Notes under the pieces: generated by a model
What the model saw: the letters and a program-made list of their open reading frames with translations, nothing else
Database searches by the model: none
What the model was told of the DNA's origin: nothing
Source of the DNA: Dechloromonas denitrificans
Lineage (GTDB): Bacteria; Pseudomonadota; Gammaproteobacteria; Burkholderiales; Rhodocyclaceae
Assembly: GCF_020510685.1 (NCBI RefSeq)
Contig: NZ_CP075185.1
Location: forward strand, 3,782,001-3,846,000
Reading direction: 5' to 3'
DNA length: 64,000 nt
Shown here: positions 30,073-40,504 of the stretch, one piece after another
Layout of the letters: each line of letters starts with the position of its first letter
How positions within the stretch are numbered: the stretch's first letter is position 1
Translations under genes and position numbers: made by a program

Positions 30073-31161
30073 TTACTTGCCGGTCTGCAGGAAGGAATCC
30101 ATTCGCCGTTCGGCCAAGCTGAACCACGCGGCCTGCGTTCGCCGGTACTTGTCGTACTCGACGTAAATCTTCTTGAAGGCCGGATTCTTGCCGGACTCGT
30201 CTTCGTACATTTCCAGAGCAGCCTTGTGGGTTGCCTTGAGGATTTCCGGAGAGAACTCCCTGACCTTGACACCAGCCTGCATCAGCTTGGCCAATGCCAT
30301 CGGATTCTTGTGGTCATACTCGGCCATCATCGTCACGTTGGCTTCGTAGGCGGCGGCCTGGAAGGCTTCCTGATACTCCTTCGGCAGCTTGGCCCATTCG
30401 GCCTTGTTGACGAAGAAATGAATGGTCGGGCCCGGCTCCCACCAACCCGGGTAGTAGTAGTTTTTCGCCACTTTGTAGAAGCCGAGCTTTTCGTCGTCGT
30501 ACGGACCAACCCATTCCGCCGCATCGATGGTGCCTTTTTCCAGCGCCGGATAGATGTCGCCGCCGGCGATCTGCTGCGGCACGACGCCGAGTGCCGCGAA
30601 GACGGTGCCGCCGAGACCGGCGATGCGCATCTTGATGCCCTTGAGGTCGGCAACAGTTTTCACTTCCTTGCGCCACCAGCCACCCATCTGGGTCCCGGTA
30701 TTGCCACCGGCGAAGGAGAGGACGTTGTAGTTGCTGTAAAACTCGTCGAGCAGCTTCTGGCCGCCACCGAAGTAAATCCAGGCATTCATCTGGCGAGCGG
30801 TCATGCCGAACGGGATCGAGGTGCCGAAACCGAAGGTCTTGTCCTTGCCGACGTAGTAATAGGAGCAGGTGTGGCAGCATTCGACGGTGCCCTGCTGCAC
30901 GGCATCCAGGGCCTGCAGGCCGGGAACGATTTCGCCGCCCGGGAAAACGCGGATATCGAACTTGCCGCCGGTCATCGCCCGCAGACGATTGGCCAGCACT
31001 TCAGCACCGCCATAAATGGTGTCCAGACTCTTCGGGAAGCTGGAAGTCAGGCGCCATTTGACATTGGGCAGCGACTGGGCGATCGCCGGCGCGGCGATCG
31101 TGGCAGCGGCGCCGGCAGCGGCACCGATTGATGCTTTTTTAAGAAAATCACGACGTTGCAT
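30073..31161 (-). CDS. TRAP transporter substrate-binding protein (DctP/TakP-like)
   Basis: 362 residues starting MQRRDFLKKASIGAAAG, a twin-arginine signal. TakP-type dimeric binding proteins take up 2-oxo acids and related carboxylates; the pattern GGTVFAALGVVPQQIAGGDIY and the Tyr/Trp-rich NYYYPGWWEPGPT segment fit that branch. The exact ligand is unknown. I used the ATG at 31161, which begins the Tat motif. It converges on dps and shares its terminator. Confidence 0.92.
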   Translation of the reverse strand: MQRRDFLKKASIGAAAGAAATIAAPAIAQSLPNVKWRLTSSFPKSLDTIYGGAEVLANRLRAMTGGKFDIRVFPGGEIVPGLQALDAVQQGTVECCHTCSYYYVGKDKTFGFGTSIPFGMTARQMNAWIYFGGGQKLLDEFYSNYNVLSFAGGNTGTQMGGWWRKEVKTVADLKGIKMRIAGLGGTVFAALGVVPQQIAGGDIYPALEKGTIDAAEWVGPYDDEKLGFYKVAKNYYYPGWWEPGPTIHFFVNKAEWAKLPKEYQEAFQAAAYEANVTMMAEYDHKNPMALAKLMQAGVKVREFSPEILKATHKAALEMYEDESGKNPAFKKIYVEYDKYRRTQAAWFSLAERRMDSFLQTGK

Positions 31162-31289
31162 ATTGTCTCCTCCAAGGGTATTCAAAACGTCAGGCCTGTT
31201 GGCTGGACCCATTCTTCACCAAAAGAAAAATTTTAGCGAGTCGTGGAAAACCCTAACCCTCACCCGAACAATGCCGTGATTACCGAGGC

Positions 31290-32633
31290 TTACTCGCCGG
31301 CGATGGTCATCCGGTCGAGCAGTATCGAGCCCGTCTGCTTGCTGCCGCGCACCTGCACATCGCGGCCGACTGCGACGATGCCGGCGAGCATCGCCTTGAG
31401 ATTGCCGGCGATGGTGATTTCCTCGACCGGGTAGGCGATCTTGCCGTTTTCGACCCAGTAACCGGCGGCGCCGCGCGAGTAATCGCCGGTGACGTAATTG
31501 ATACCGTGGCCAAGCAGTTCGGTGACAAACAGACCGCGCCCCATCAGGGCGAGCAGCGCGTCGAGATCGTGCGCACCGGGCTGGACGATCAGGTTGTGGC
31601 TGCCGCCGGCGTTGCCGGTCGTCTGCATGCCGAGCTTGCGGGCCGAATAGGTGCTGAGGAAATAGCCTTGCAAGATGCCGTCGCTGACCACTTCGCGGTC
31701 GCGGGTAGCGACGCCGTCACTGTCGAAGGAGGCGCTGCCGAGGCCGCAGTTGATATGCGGCCGTTCGCTGATCTGCACGAACTCGGGCATCACCCGCTTG
31801 CCCAGGTGATCGAGAAGAAATGAGGATTTCCGGTACAGTGCCCCGCCACTGGCGGCATGCACCAGACTGCCGATCAGCCCGGCGGCGAGCGGCGATTCGA
31901 GCAACACCGGGAATTCGCCGGTCTTGACCTTGCGCCCACCCAATCGGGCGACGGCGCGCTCGGCGGCGATGCGGCCGACGCGTTGCGGGTCATCCAGTTG
32001 CGCCGCATCGCGATGCGTCGTGTACCAGTCGTCACGCTGCATCGCATCCTGTTCGCCGGCGATCACCGAACACGAGATGTAATGGCGCGAGGTCGGGTAG
32101 CCGCCCATGAAGCCGAGGCTGTTGGCCGACACGAACTGGCCCTGCTGGGTCGACACCGAAGCCCCTTCGGAGTTGCTGACCTGCGGGCTGGCATCGAAAG
32201 CCGCCTGCTCGCAGCGGCGTGCCGTGTCGATGGCGTCTTCGACCGACAGGGCCCACGGATGAAACAGATCGAGATCCGGACAGTCCTTGGCCATCAGCGC
32301 CGCCTCGGCCAGCCCGGCGCAATCGTCCACGGCCGTATAGCGGGCGATGTTGAGCGCCGCCTCGACCGTTTCGCGCAGCGCCTGTGCCGAAAAATCGGAG
32401 GTACTGGCGTAACCCTTGCGCTGGCCGGCGTAGACGGTGATCCCGACGCCCTTGTCGCGATTGAACTCGATCGTTTCGACCTCGTTGCAGCGCACGCCGA
32501 CGGACTGGCCAAAACCCTCGGAAACATCGACCTCGCAAGCAGTTGCGCCGTTTGCACGGGCATGTTTGAGGACATCCTCAGCCAGTTGCTGCAGGGTGGC
32601 GAAGGGATAGGAAAAAGCGGCTGTTTCGGGCAT
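31290..32633 (-). CDS. pmbA: Metalloprotease-related protein PmbA/TldE
   Basis: 447 residues. With TldD it matures peptide antibiotics and removes CcdA-type antitoxins; TldD holds the zinc site. Conserved GVRCNEVETIEFNRDKGVGI at the N-terminus and TGNAGGSHNLIVQPG near the C-terminus. TldD is not in the window. Divergent from yjgA, a standard arrangement. Confidence 0.94.
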   Translation of the reverse strand: MPETAAFSYPFATLQQLAEDVLKHARANGATACEVDVSEGFGQSVGVRCNEVETIEFNRDKGVGITVYAGQRKGYASTSDFSAQALRETVEAALNIARYTAVDDCAGLAEAALMAKDCPDLDLFHPWALSVEDAIDTARRCEQAAFDASPQVSNSEGASVSTQQGQFVSANSLGFMGGYPTSRHYISCSVIAGEQDAMQRDDWYTTHRDAAQLDDPQRVGRIAAERAVARLGGRKVKTGEFPVLLESPLAAGLIGSLVHAASGGALYRKSSFLLDHLGKRVMPEFVQISERPHINCGLGSASFDSDGVATRDREVVSDGILQGYFLSTYSARKLGMQTTGNAGGSHNLIVQPGAHDLDALLALMGRGLFVTELLGHGINYVTGDYSRGAAGYWVENGKIAYPVEEITIAGNLKAMLAGIVAVGRDVQVRGSKQTGSILLDRMTIAGE

Positions 32634-32702
32634 GGAGGGGGCGTCGACTCGGGAAAATCGCTATCATAGCAGCCCAATATTGCCAGTTCCCGATCGCGCC
32701 CC

Positions 32703-33227
32703 ATGCATGAAGAAGATTTCACCGAAAGCACCAGCCGCCCTTCCAAGACCAAGAAGAAGGAGGCCATGCACGAATTGCAGGATCTCGGCGCCGAACTGGT
32801 CGAACTTTCGGTCGGCCAGCTGAAACGCATCAACCTGCCCGAGAACATCTACGAGGCTGTGCGCGAATGCCAGAAGATCACCGCCCATGGCGCTCACCGC
32901 CGGCAGGTGCAGTACCTCGGCAAGCTGATGCGGACGGCCGACGACGAACCGATCCGTGCCGGCCTGGCGCTGATCCGCGGCGAGTCGTCAGAGGAAACGG
33001 CCCGCCTGCACCGGCTGGAGCGCTTCCGCACCCGCCTGCTGGAAGATGAATCCTTCCTCTCCGAAATCGCCGCCCTGTGGCCCACCGTCGATCTGCAACA
33101 TCTCCGCCAGTTGCGCCGCAATGCCCTGAAGGAACAGGAAAACAACAAGCCGCCGAAGAATTTCCGCGCCATCTTCCAGATCCTCCAGGAACTGGACAAG
33201 GAAGCCGCCACCAATGCCGACGAGTGA
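32703..33227 (+). CDS. yjgA: Ribosome-associated protein YjgA (DUF615)
   Basis: 174 residues, highly charged and helical, with KLMRTADDEPIRAGLALIRG typical of the family. It binds late-stage 50S particles. Divergent from pmbA and overlapping mog by 14 bases. Confidence 0.92.
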   Translation: MHEEDFTESTSRPSKTKKKEAMHELQDLGAELVELSVGQLKRINLPENIYEAVRECQKITAHGAHRRQVQYLGKLMRTADDEPIRAGLALIRGESSEETARLHRLERFRTRLLEDESFLSEIAALWPTVDLQHLRQLRRNALKEQENNKPPKNFRAIFQILQELDKEAATNADE

Positions 33228-33804
33228 ACAACTGGTCATCGGTCTGGTCTCGATCAGCGATCGGGCGTCGACCGGCGTTTATCAGGACCAGGGCATCCCG
33301 GCCCTGCAGGAATGGCTGAGCAGTGCGCTGACTTCGCCCTGGCGCGCCGAAACGCGGCTGATCGCCGACGACCAGCCAAGCATCGAAGCGACGCTGATCG
33401 AGTTGGCCGACCGCAGCAAGTGCCATCTGATCCTGACCACCGGCGGCACCGGCCCGGCGGCGCGCGACGTTACGCCGGAAGCGACACTGGCCGTGGCCGA
33501 CAAGGAAATGCCCGGTTTCGGCGAGGAAATGCGCCGGATCAGTCTGAATTTCGTGCCGACCGCCATCCTCTCGCGCCAGGTTGCGGTGATCCGCCAGCAG
33601 ACGCTGATCATCAATCTGCCCGGCCAGCCGAAGTCGATCAAGGAGACGCTGGAAGGCGTCCGCGAGGCCGATGGCACGGTCAAGCATGTCGGCATCTTCG
33701 CCGCCGTACCTTACTGCATCGACCTGATCGGCGGCCCCTACGCCGAAACCAACGATGCGGTGATCAAGGCCTTCCGGCCGAAATCGGCCATCCGCGCCAA
33801 GTAA
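33214..33804 (+). CDS. mog: Molybdopterin adenylyltransferase
   Basis: Adenylates molybdopterin before molybdate insertion. 196 residues; TTGGTGPAARDVTPEATL (MPT-binding loop) and NLPGQPKSIKETL are conserved. Overlap with yjgA implies coupled translation. Confidence 0.94.
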   Translation: MPTSEQLVIGLVSISDRASTGVYQDQGIPALQEWLSSALTSPWRAETRLIADDQPSIEATLIELADRSKCHLILTTGGTGPAARDVTPEATLAVADKEMPGFGEEMRRISLNFVPTAILSRQVAVIRQQTLIINLPGQPKSIKETLEGVREADGTVKHVGIFAAVPYCIDLIGGPYAETNDAVIKAFRPKSAIRAK

Positions 33805-33819
33805 TCCGGCGCGGCCAGC

Positions 33820-35379
33820 CTAGCCGATAAGCTCCTGGCGATAGCGCGCCAGTTCGAAGTCGGCGGTCTGCTCGACCAGGGCAACCGGCGCCAGCAGATG
33901 GCGTTTGCCGCCCGCCGTGTATTCGAGGCTTTCGCGCAGATCGAAAGTCATCGGCGGCAGCACAGCCCGCACCTCGCCGGGGGCGCTGTCTTCGAGCACC
34001 AGCAGCGCCGGCACCCCGCCGACCGCGGCGTAGCTCGATGCCGTCCGCTGCCGCAGTTCGACCGCCACGGCCTGCCGGGCCAGCGTCTCGATACCAACCC
34101 GGGCATCGCTTTCGGTGGCCCGGTGGTAGCGGCGAACGATGCCGACCAGCCAGTTATCCCCACCCTCCGGCTGCAGCGCGAGCAAGGCGCCGACTTTCAG
34201 CCAGTCGGCCGGCATGTCGCTGACCACGGCGCCAAAGCCACCCCGGCTGACGTTTTCGACAACCCAGCTTTCCATTTGCAGACCGGCCGGTCGACCGCCG
34301 AACTCGCCGGAAAACGCCACGAACGCATTGACCAGGCCATTCAACACCGCCACCCGGTGCTTGACGCGATGCCGGTCATGCTTGCGCTGCGGCGGGACCG
34401 GCGCGAGGTAGGTAGCGAGATGGCGGAGCACCGGAATCACCGTCTTCGGGTAATACTGTCCACCAAAATTGATGTCGGGCGGAATGTCACCGCCCCGTTG
34501 CAAGGTCGTCAGCAGGTTTTCGAGCGCCGCGTGGGCCGGCCCCGGTTTGAAGAAACGCAGCGTCGGCAAGACCTGCCCGGGCATCCGGGCCAGCCGCTGC
34601 GGCGCCTGGGCGAGCGTCAGATCGACCCAATAAACGCAGTCATGGACGGCTTCGGCGGTGAAGACGAATTGCGGCAGAAAATGGGCGATCAAGCGCTCGG
34701 CCAGCTCGATCTCCAGCGGCAGCAGACTGTCCATCGATGCCGCCTGGAAGACCATGGCCTTCAGGTATTCCTGCTGTGCCGAACTCAAGCCTGCCTGTTG
34801 CCCGAAAGACACGGCCTTGCCTGCCACCCCGGCCTCTTCGGCGCGCAGCAAGGCGCGACCAAGGCGTTGCCAGAGCAGCCCGGCCGATGGCCCGTAATGG
34901 AATTGCTCCCATTTGAGAATGGCGGCCAGCGCGCCGATCAGGTGGGCGCAGATGGCCGGCAAGGCCGCTTTCAGCTGCTCCGCCACCCGTGGCTTGGCGG
35001 CCATTTCAGCCAGACAGCGCTCGTAGGCGCCGGCCAGCAGAGTCCAGAAGCCGCAATTGATCGACCACAACCGCTTTTCCTCGGTCCGAGCCAGCCGCGC
35101 CGCATGCAGGTAATCCTTGGTCAGGCGCTTGAGATACGGCTGCGCCGCCTCTTCTAGCTGGCGAACCGCGTCGTGGAAACGGTCGACCGGAATATCGTCG
35201 GCCGCCTGCAGCGATTCCAGCCAGCCGGCGATTTCGTCGAGCGACTTGAAAGCGTTGTCCTTCGGCAAGGCACCAATGATTTTCTTCAATTCGCGCGGAT
35301 CGGCCAGCGGATGTTCCGCTTTCTGGCTGAACAGCCCCCCCAGACTTCCCACTTTATTGAGCATCCCCATCTCCGCCAA
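33820..35379 (-). CDS. PilZ-domain protein with long helical N-terminus
   Basis: 519 residues. The first 330 are helical with no known motif. The C-terminal part carries RHRVKHRVAV and ENVSRGGFGAVV, matching the R-x-x-x-R and (D/N)-x-S-x-x-G motifs of PilZ domains that bind cyclic di-GMP. Several ATG codons crowd the start (35379, 35370, 35364), so the exact N-terminus is open. Ends 16 bases from the mog stop, converging. Confidence 0.8.
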   Translation of the reverse strand: MAEMGMLNKVGSLGGLFSQKAEHPLADPRELKKIIGALPKDNAFKSLDEIAGWLESLQAADDIPVDRFHDAVRQLEEAAQPYLKRLTKDYLHAARLARTEEKRLWSINCGFWTLLAGAYERCLAEMAAKPRVAEQLKAALPAICAHLIGALAAILKWEQFHYGPSAGLLWQRLGRALLRAEEAGVAGKAVSFGQQAGLSSAQQEYLKAMVFQAASMDSLLPLEIELAERLIAHFLPQFVFTAEAVHDCVYWVDLTLAQAPQRLARMPGQVLPTLRFFKPGPAHAALENLLTTLQRGGDIPPDINFGGQYYPKTVIPVLRHLATYLAPVPPQRKHDRHRVKHRVAVLNGLVNAFVAFSGEFGGRPAGLQMESWVVENVSRGGFGAVVSDMPADWLKVGALLALQPEGGDNWLVGIVRRYHRATESDARVGIETLARQAVAVELRQRTASSYAAVGGVPALLVLEDSAPGEVRAVLPPMTFDLRESLEYTAGGKRHLLAPVALVEQTADFELARYRQELIG

Positions 35380-35511
35380 ACACCGCGCAATCGCTCAGTT
35401 TAGCCGGAGAGAGGGCGTCTTGCTGTGGCATATTCCTCTTCCGCGCAGGAAATATGTTTCGTCCCGCCAGCCATGTAAAATCGCCGCTTTGAACGAATAG
35501 CGGGCCGCCCG

Positions 35512-36306
35512 ATGCAGCAATATCTCGACTTGATGCGCCACGTGCTGGAAAACGGCCACGACAAATCCGACCGGACCGGCACCGGCACACGTTCCGTTTT
35601 CGGCTGGCAGATGCGTTTCGACTTGAGCCGGGGCTTTCCGGTGGCAACCACCAAGAAACTGCACCTGAAATCGATCGTTCACGAACTGCTGTGGTTCCTG
35701 CAAGGCGACACCAACATCGCCTATCTGAAGGAAAACGGCGTCCGCATCTGGGACGAATGGGCCGACGAAAACGGCGACCTCGGCCCGGTGTACGGCAAGC
35801 AGTGGCGCCGCTGGGAAACGCCGGACGGCCGCGTCATCGACCAGATCAGCCAACTGGTCGAGAGCCTGAAGAACAATCCGGATTCGCGCCGGCACATCGT
35901 CTCCGCCTGGAACCCGGGCGACGTCGATAGCATGGCCCTGCCGCCCTGCCATTGCCTGTTCCAGTTCTACGTCGCCGATGGCAAGCTGTCCTGCCAGCTC
36001 TACCAGCGCAGCGCCGACATTTTCCTCGGCGTGCCCTTCAACATCGCCTCCTACGCGCTGCTTACCGTGATGCTGGCGCAGGTCTGCGGCTACCAGCCCG
36101 GCGATTTTGTACACACCTTCGGCGACGCCCACATCTACTCGAACCATTTCGCCCAGGCCCGGCTGCAACTGTCGCGCGAACTGCGGCCGCTGCCGACGCT
36201 GTGGATCAACCCGGAGGTGAAGGATCTCTTCGCCTTCCGCTTCGAGGATTTCCGCCTCGACGGCTACGACCCGCACCCGCACATCGCCGCGCCGGTGGCG
36301 GTGTAA
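35512..36306 (+). CDS. thyA: Thymidylate synthase
   Basis: Makes dTMP from dUMP using methylene-tetrahydrofolate. 264 residues, the usual length for E. coli-type enzymes. Catalytic Cys in [24 protein letters not shown] and [14 protein letters not shown] are conserved. Its classic partner folA is not next to it but at 53001. Confidence 0.98.
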   Translation: MQQYLDLMRHVLENGHDKSDRTGTGTRSVFGWQMRFDLSRGFPVATTKKLHLKSIVHELLWFLQGDTNIAYLKENGVRIWDEWADENGDLGPVYGKQWRRWETPDGRVIDQISQLVESLKNNPDSRRHIVSAWNPGDVDSMALPPCHCLFQFYVADGKLSCQLYQRSADIFLGVPFNIASYALLTVMLAQVCGYQPGDFVHTFGDAHIYSNHFAQARLQLSRELRPLPTLWINPEVKDLFAFRFEDFRLDGYDPHPHIAAPVAV

Positions 36307-36309
36307 GCG

Positions 36310-37239
36310 ATGCTCCTCGGCGGCGACCTCGGCGGTACCAAAACGCTGCTGGCGCTGGCCGAACGGCGTGATGGCCGGCTGCACATCGTGCGCCAGCAAC
36401 GTTACGCCAGCCAGGATTACCCGACTTTCGCCGCGCTGCTCGGCGAATTTCTCGCCGGACAGCCGACCATCGCCGGCGCCTGCTTCGGCGTCGCCGGCCC
36501 GACCGACGGGCGGCGCGCCAAACTCACCTACCTGCCCTGGCAACTCGCCGCTGCCGAACTTGAAAGCAACTTCGCCATCAACCGCGTCGTGCTGGTCAAC
36601 GATTTCGCCGCCGCCGCCCATGGCCTGGACCACGTCGCCGCCACCGACATCCTGACGCTGCAGGCCGGCCAGCCGATTGCCAGCGCGCCGCGCGTCATCC
36701 TCGGCGCCGGCACCGGACTCGGCGTCGCCGGCCTTGTCTGGCAAGCCGGCCGCTACCGCGTCATCCCCGGCGAAGGCGGCCACTTCGGCTTTTCCCCGCA
36801 GAGCGAGCAACAAGGCGAACTATGGCACTGGCTGCGGCAACAGCATGGCCGCGTGACCAGCGAACACGTCATCTCCGGCCCCGGTCTGACACGGATTTTT
36901 GCCTTTTTGGGCGGCCCGCCACTGCTCCCGGCCGAAATCGGCGCCGCCGCCCTGACCGGCAGCCAGCCGCTGGCCGGCCCGGCCGTGCGCCTGTGGCTGG
37001 AATGCTATGGCGCCTTTGCCGGCGACCTGGCGATGCACTGGCTGGCCCATGGCGGCGTTTACCTGGCCGGCGGCATCGCCGGCAAACTGCTGCCGCACAT
37101 CGACCACAGCCCCTTCATCGCCGCATTTCTCGACAAGCATGAACACGCGAATTTGATAGCCGATATGCCGCTCCGCCTAGTGACCAGCGAAGACCTCGGG
37201 TTGACCGGCGCGCTGGCGATCGCTGCCGACCTCGCCTGA
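36310..37239 (+). CDS. glk: Glucokinase
   Basis: Phosphorylates glucose with ATP. 309 residues; phosphate loop GGDLGGTKTLLALAE and catalytic VLVNDFAAAAHGL, with GAGTGLGVAGLVW and EGGHFGFSP. Starts 3 bases after thyA. Supplies glucose-6-phosphate to the pgi/glgC pathway encoded downstream. Confidence 0.94.
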   Translation: MLLGGDLGGTKTLLALAERRDGRLHIVRQQRYASQDYPTFAALLGEFLAGQPTIAGACFGVAGPTDGRRAKLTYLPWQLAAAELESNFAINRVVLVNDFAAAAHGLDHVAATDILTLQAGQPIASAPRVILGAGTGLGVAGLVWQAGRYRVIPGEGGHFGFSPQSEQQGELWHWLRQQHGRVTSEHVISGPGLTRIFAFLGGPPLLPAEIGAAALTGSQPLAGPAVRLWLECYGAFAGDLAMHWLAHGGVYLAGGIAGKLLPHIDHSPFIAAFLDKHEHANLIADMPLRLVTSEDLGLTGALAIAADLA

Positions 37240-37405
37240 AAGTTTCGCCAAGCCATGGCCGGCAGCGGATGCCTGCGGTCGTTGGCCAGGCCAACGAAAG
37301 GTCGACGCAGCAGCGATCGCCGGTGAAAACTATCAGAACCGCGCTACACCAATGATTCATTGACAATAGGGCTTTCGGCAGCCAAACTCCTTAAAAGGGA
37401 CAAAA

Positions 37406-38230
37406 ATGGCAAATACACTAATGCGATTTTTAGCGCGACTTTCGATGGTGCTTGCTGTTACCTGCTTTTCCTCTGGCGCAGCGCTGTGTGAGGAACTGGT
37501 CGTTCCTGGCAGCGGCAACCTGGAGTTTGTTCTGGGCGAACTGGCCAAAGCCTTCAATACCAGCCAATCAGCACATCACGTCGTCGTCCCGCCCTCCTCC
37601 GGCCACGCCGGGGCCGTGCGCGATGTCAGCGAAGGCATTGCCACGCTGGGCCGGGTCGGGCGGCCATTGACCGAGCCTGAGTTGGCCAAGGGTTTGATCT
37701 ATATTCCGCTCGGTCGGGACGCCGTGGTTGCGGTCGCCGGCGCGGCGGTCACGGTACGCGGCATATCCTCCGAGCAACTGAAAGGGATCTTCGGCGGAAA
37801 GATCACCGACTGGAGAGAGCTGGGGGGCCAGCCGGCCCCGATCCGGGCGATCGGCAAGGAAGCCACCGACTCGATCCGTCGCCAGCTAGGCGCCAAAGTC
37901 CCGGATCTCGCCTATGCCGAATCGGTCAAGATCGTCCATCTCGATCCTTATCTGATTGAATTGATTGATCGTTACCCGAGCAGTTTTGCCATCATGAACC
38001 GCTCGGCCCTCGAAGCTTGCAAGAGCAAAGTGGTGATATTGGCGCTCGATGGGGTACTGCCGAGTATCGACAACCTGGCCAACGGAACTTATCCGCTCTC
38101 GACGGAGTTCGGCCTGATTCACAAGGCCGGCCGACTTTCGCCGGCCGGCAAAGCCTTTGTCGACTTCATCCAGTCACCGAACGGCGAAAAAATACTGCGC
38201 GCGCATGGCGTTCTGGCAAAAAGACATTAG
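37406..38230 (+). CDS. PstS-like periplasmic substrate-binding protein
   Basis: 274 residues: signal peptide (cleavage after about ALCE), then a periplasmic-binding fold with [18 protein letters not shown], the [11 protein letters not shown] ligand loop and the [12 protein letters not shown] motif of phosphate-type binding proteins. No ABC permease or ATPase is nearby. The next gene, 14 bases on, is a hybrid histidine kinase, so it may be a sensor-linked receptor rather than a transporter part. Confidence 0.8.
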   Translation: MANTLMRFLARLSMVLAVTCFSSGAALCEELVVPGSGNLEFVLGELAKAFNTSQSAHHVVVPPSSGHAGAVRDVSEGIATLGRVGRPLTEPELAKGLIYIPLGRDAVVAVAGAAVTVRGISSEQLKGIFGGKITDWRELGGQPAPIRAIGKEATDSIRRQLGAKVPDLAYAESVKIVHLDPYLIELIDRYPSSFAIMNRSALEACKSKVVILALDGVLPSIDNLANGTYPLSTEFGLIHKAGRLSPAGKAFVDFIQSPNGEKILRAHGVLAKRH

Positions 38231-38244
38231 GAACCCGCGTCGCC

Positions 38245-40473
38245 ATGCGCCTCAAGAACCCGATTACCCTTTCCCTGGTGCTGCTGATCATGGCCCTGGT
38301 CGGCCTCTCCTATTGGGCAGCCACCTGGATGATGGACGGCTTCTGGCACGAGTCGCTGATCAAGCGCGAGGAAGACAAGGCACAGGCGATCAGCCTGGCA
38401 CTGGAAAACCAGATTTCGGCGCTGAGCAGGCAGGCCCAAACAGTAGCAAGGCTGGCCACCGACCATCACGACCTGGCGCAAAACGTTGCCGAAATGCGGC
38501 CGGAATCGCCCGCCGTGATCAAGGAGATTCTCGATCACACGACGGCTGATTCCGGGGCGGCCTTCATGCATCTGGTCGATAGCCGGGAAAAACCGATTTA
38601 TCTAACCGATGCCGCCGGCAGTGAGCAAAACAGCCTGGCAAACTGGGGCGTCTTCGAGGCACTGGCCGGACACAGCATCATCACCAGCATGATTGAACAG
38701 GACCGGTTGACCATCCGGGCCATCGAACCGCTGCGCTACCACGGCAAGACGGTTGGCGTACTCACCGTCGGCCTGCTCATCTCGCCCGCGGTCCTCGCCG
38801 ACATCAGCCGCCACCTCGGCGCCCAACTGGCGTTGCTGTCGCGCGACGGCAAGGTTCTGGCAGCCAGTGCCCCCAGTGTCGAGCAGGTCGATTTACAAGC
38901 AATCAACGAGGCTTTCGCCGAGAAGATCCCGGTCTATCGCCATGACGAAAACGCCCACAAGACGCGGGTGCACTTTCCCACCATGGTGGTCGACAACGCC
39001 TTCGTGCTGGTGGTCGATATCGACAATTCCTTGGCCCATCTGCAAATGGCACAGGTCGATCGGCGCGCCACCCTGAGTTCGCTGGTCATTGCGCTGCTCA
39101 GCATCGTGCTCGGCACCCTGTTCGTCGGCCGGATCTTGCGCCCGCTGCGCAAATTGCGCGAACGCGCCGAGCAAACGGTGCTGCAACTGACCGGCGGCAA
39201 GATCGATCCGGTGTCGAGCAGCGAAATCGGGTCCGTCGTCCAGGTTCTCGATGGCCTAAGCGATCGGCTGACCCGCCGGAATGCCGAATTGGCGGCGGCG
39301 GGAGAACTCGCCCAGGCGGCCAACCGGGCGAAAAGCCGGTTTATCGCCAATATGAGCCATGAACTGCGCACGCCGATGAGCGCCATCATCGGCCTGACCC
39401 ACATTCTTGCCCGCGGCAACAGCGACCCGGGACAACGCGACAAGCTGGAAAAAATCGGTGATGCCGCCGATCATCTGCTGCAACTGCTCAACAACATACT
39501 CGACCTGTCCAAGATGGATGCCGAGCAAATGGTCCTCGAGCAGATCCCCTTCACGCTGGGGGCGCTGATGCGCCACCTCGAAATACTGGTCAGCGGCAAA
39601 GCCGAGGCAAAGAAAATCAAGCTGCTTTTCGAGCTTGACCACCAGCTTCTCGAGCAGGACCTGCTGGGCGACCCGCTCCGGCTGCGACAGGTTCTGGTCA
39701 ATCTGGTGGGCAATGCGATCAAATTCACCGAGCAGGGCAGCGTCACCATCACGGTTCATCGGGAAGAAGAAACGGCTGACCGACTGGTCCTGCGCTTTGC
39801 CGTGACCGATACCGGAATCGGCATTTCGCAGGAAGAGGGACAACGGGTCTTCGCCCCCTTCGAACAGGCGGATTCTTCAACGACCCGGCAATACGGCGGC
39901 ACCGGCCTCGGGCTGACGATCAGCCAGCGCTTCGTCGAGTTGATGGGCGGCGGGATCGTGATGAGCAGCACGCCGGGCAGCGGCAGCACCTTTGCCTTTT
40001 CGATCGGCTTCAACAAGGCAAAGGAACGGCAAGAGGCGGCGCCGGCAACGAGCGTTTCGGGCGACCAAGCGGAGCGGCGCCTGTTCGCCGAGTTCCATGG
40101 AACGCGGGTGCTGGTCGCTGAGGATGACTGGGTGAACCAGGAAGTGATTATCGAGTTGCTGCACGAAGTCATCGGCTTTTACGTCGACATCGCCGACAAC
40201 GGCGAGCAGGCAGTGGCGCTGGCTGGACAGCACAACTATGCGGCGATTTTGATGGATATGCAGATGCCGAAAATGGATGGCCTGGAAGCGTCCATCGCCA
40301 TTCGTCAATTGCCCGGCTACACGTTCGTGCCGATCATCGCGATGACCGCCAATGCCTTTGCCGAAGACCGCGCCAAATGCCTGGCGGCGGGCATGAACGA
40401 TTTTCTGACCAAGCCGGTCGACCCGCAACTGCTCTTCGCCACGCTGTTGAAATGGCTGGTCAAGCCGCCGTAA
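38245..40473 (+). CDS. Membrane hybrid histidine kinase
   Basis: 742 residues. Membrane helix (7-27), periplasmic sensor region (about 30-275, unknown fold), second helix (276-296), HAMP-like stretch, HisKA with H372 in SHELRTPMS, HATPase (DTGIGIS and [10 protein letters not shown]) and a receiver domain whose phosphoacceptor is D671 ([12 protein letters not shown]). No Hpt domain, so output goes through another protein. I used the ATG at 38245; the long upstream frame is not conserved-looking. Probably paired with the PstS-like protein. Confidence 0.85.
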   Translation: MRLKNPITLSLVLLIMALVGLSYWAATWMMDGFWHESLIKREEDKAQAISLALENQISALSRQAQTVARLATDHHDLAQNVAEMRPESPAVIKEILDHTTADSGAAFMHLVDSREKPIYLTDAAGSEQNSLANWGVFEALAGHSIITSMIEQDRLTIRAIEPLRYHGKTVGVLTVGLLISPAVLADISRHLGAQLALLSRDGKVLAASAPSVEQVDLQAINEAFAEKIPVYRHDENAHKTRVHFPTMVVDNAFVLVVDIDNSLAHLQMAQVDRRATLSSLVIALLSIVLGTLFVGRILRPLRKLRERAEQTVLQLTGGKIDPVSSSEIGSVVQVLDGLSDRLTRRNAELAAAGELAQAANRAKSRFIANMSHELRTPMSAIIGLTHILARGNSDPGQRDKLEKIGDAADHLLQLLNNILDLSKMDAEQMVLEQIPFTLGALMRHLEILVSGKAEAKKIKLLFELDHQLLEQDLLGDPLRLRQVLVNLVGNAIKFTEQGSVTITVHREEETADRLVLRFAVTDTGIGISQEEGQRVFAPFEQADSSTTRQYGGTGLGLTISQRFVELMGGGIVMSSTPGSGSTFAFSIGFNKAKERQEAAPATSVSGDQAERRLFAEFHGTRVLVAEDDWVNQEVIIELLHEVIGFYVDIADNGEQAVALAGQHNYAAILMDMQMPKMDGLEASIAIRQLPGYTFVPIIAMTANAFAEDRAKCLAAGMNDFLTKPVDPQLLFATLLKWLVKPP

Positions 40474-40504
40474 CGATGGTCGCGCGACAGGCGCCGGCCG
40501 CTTC

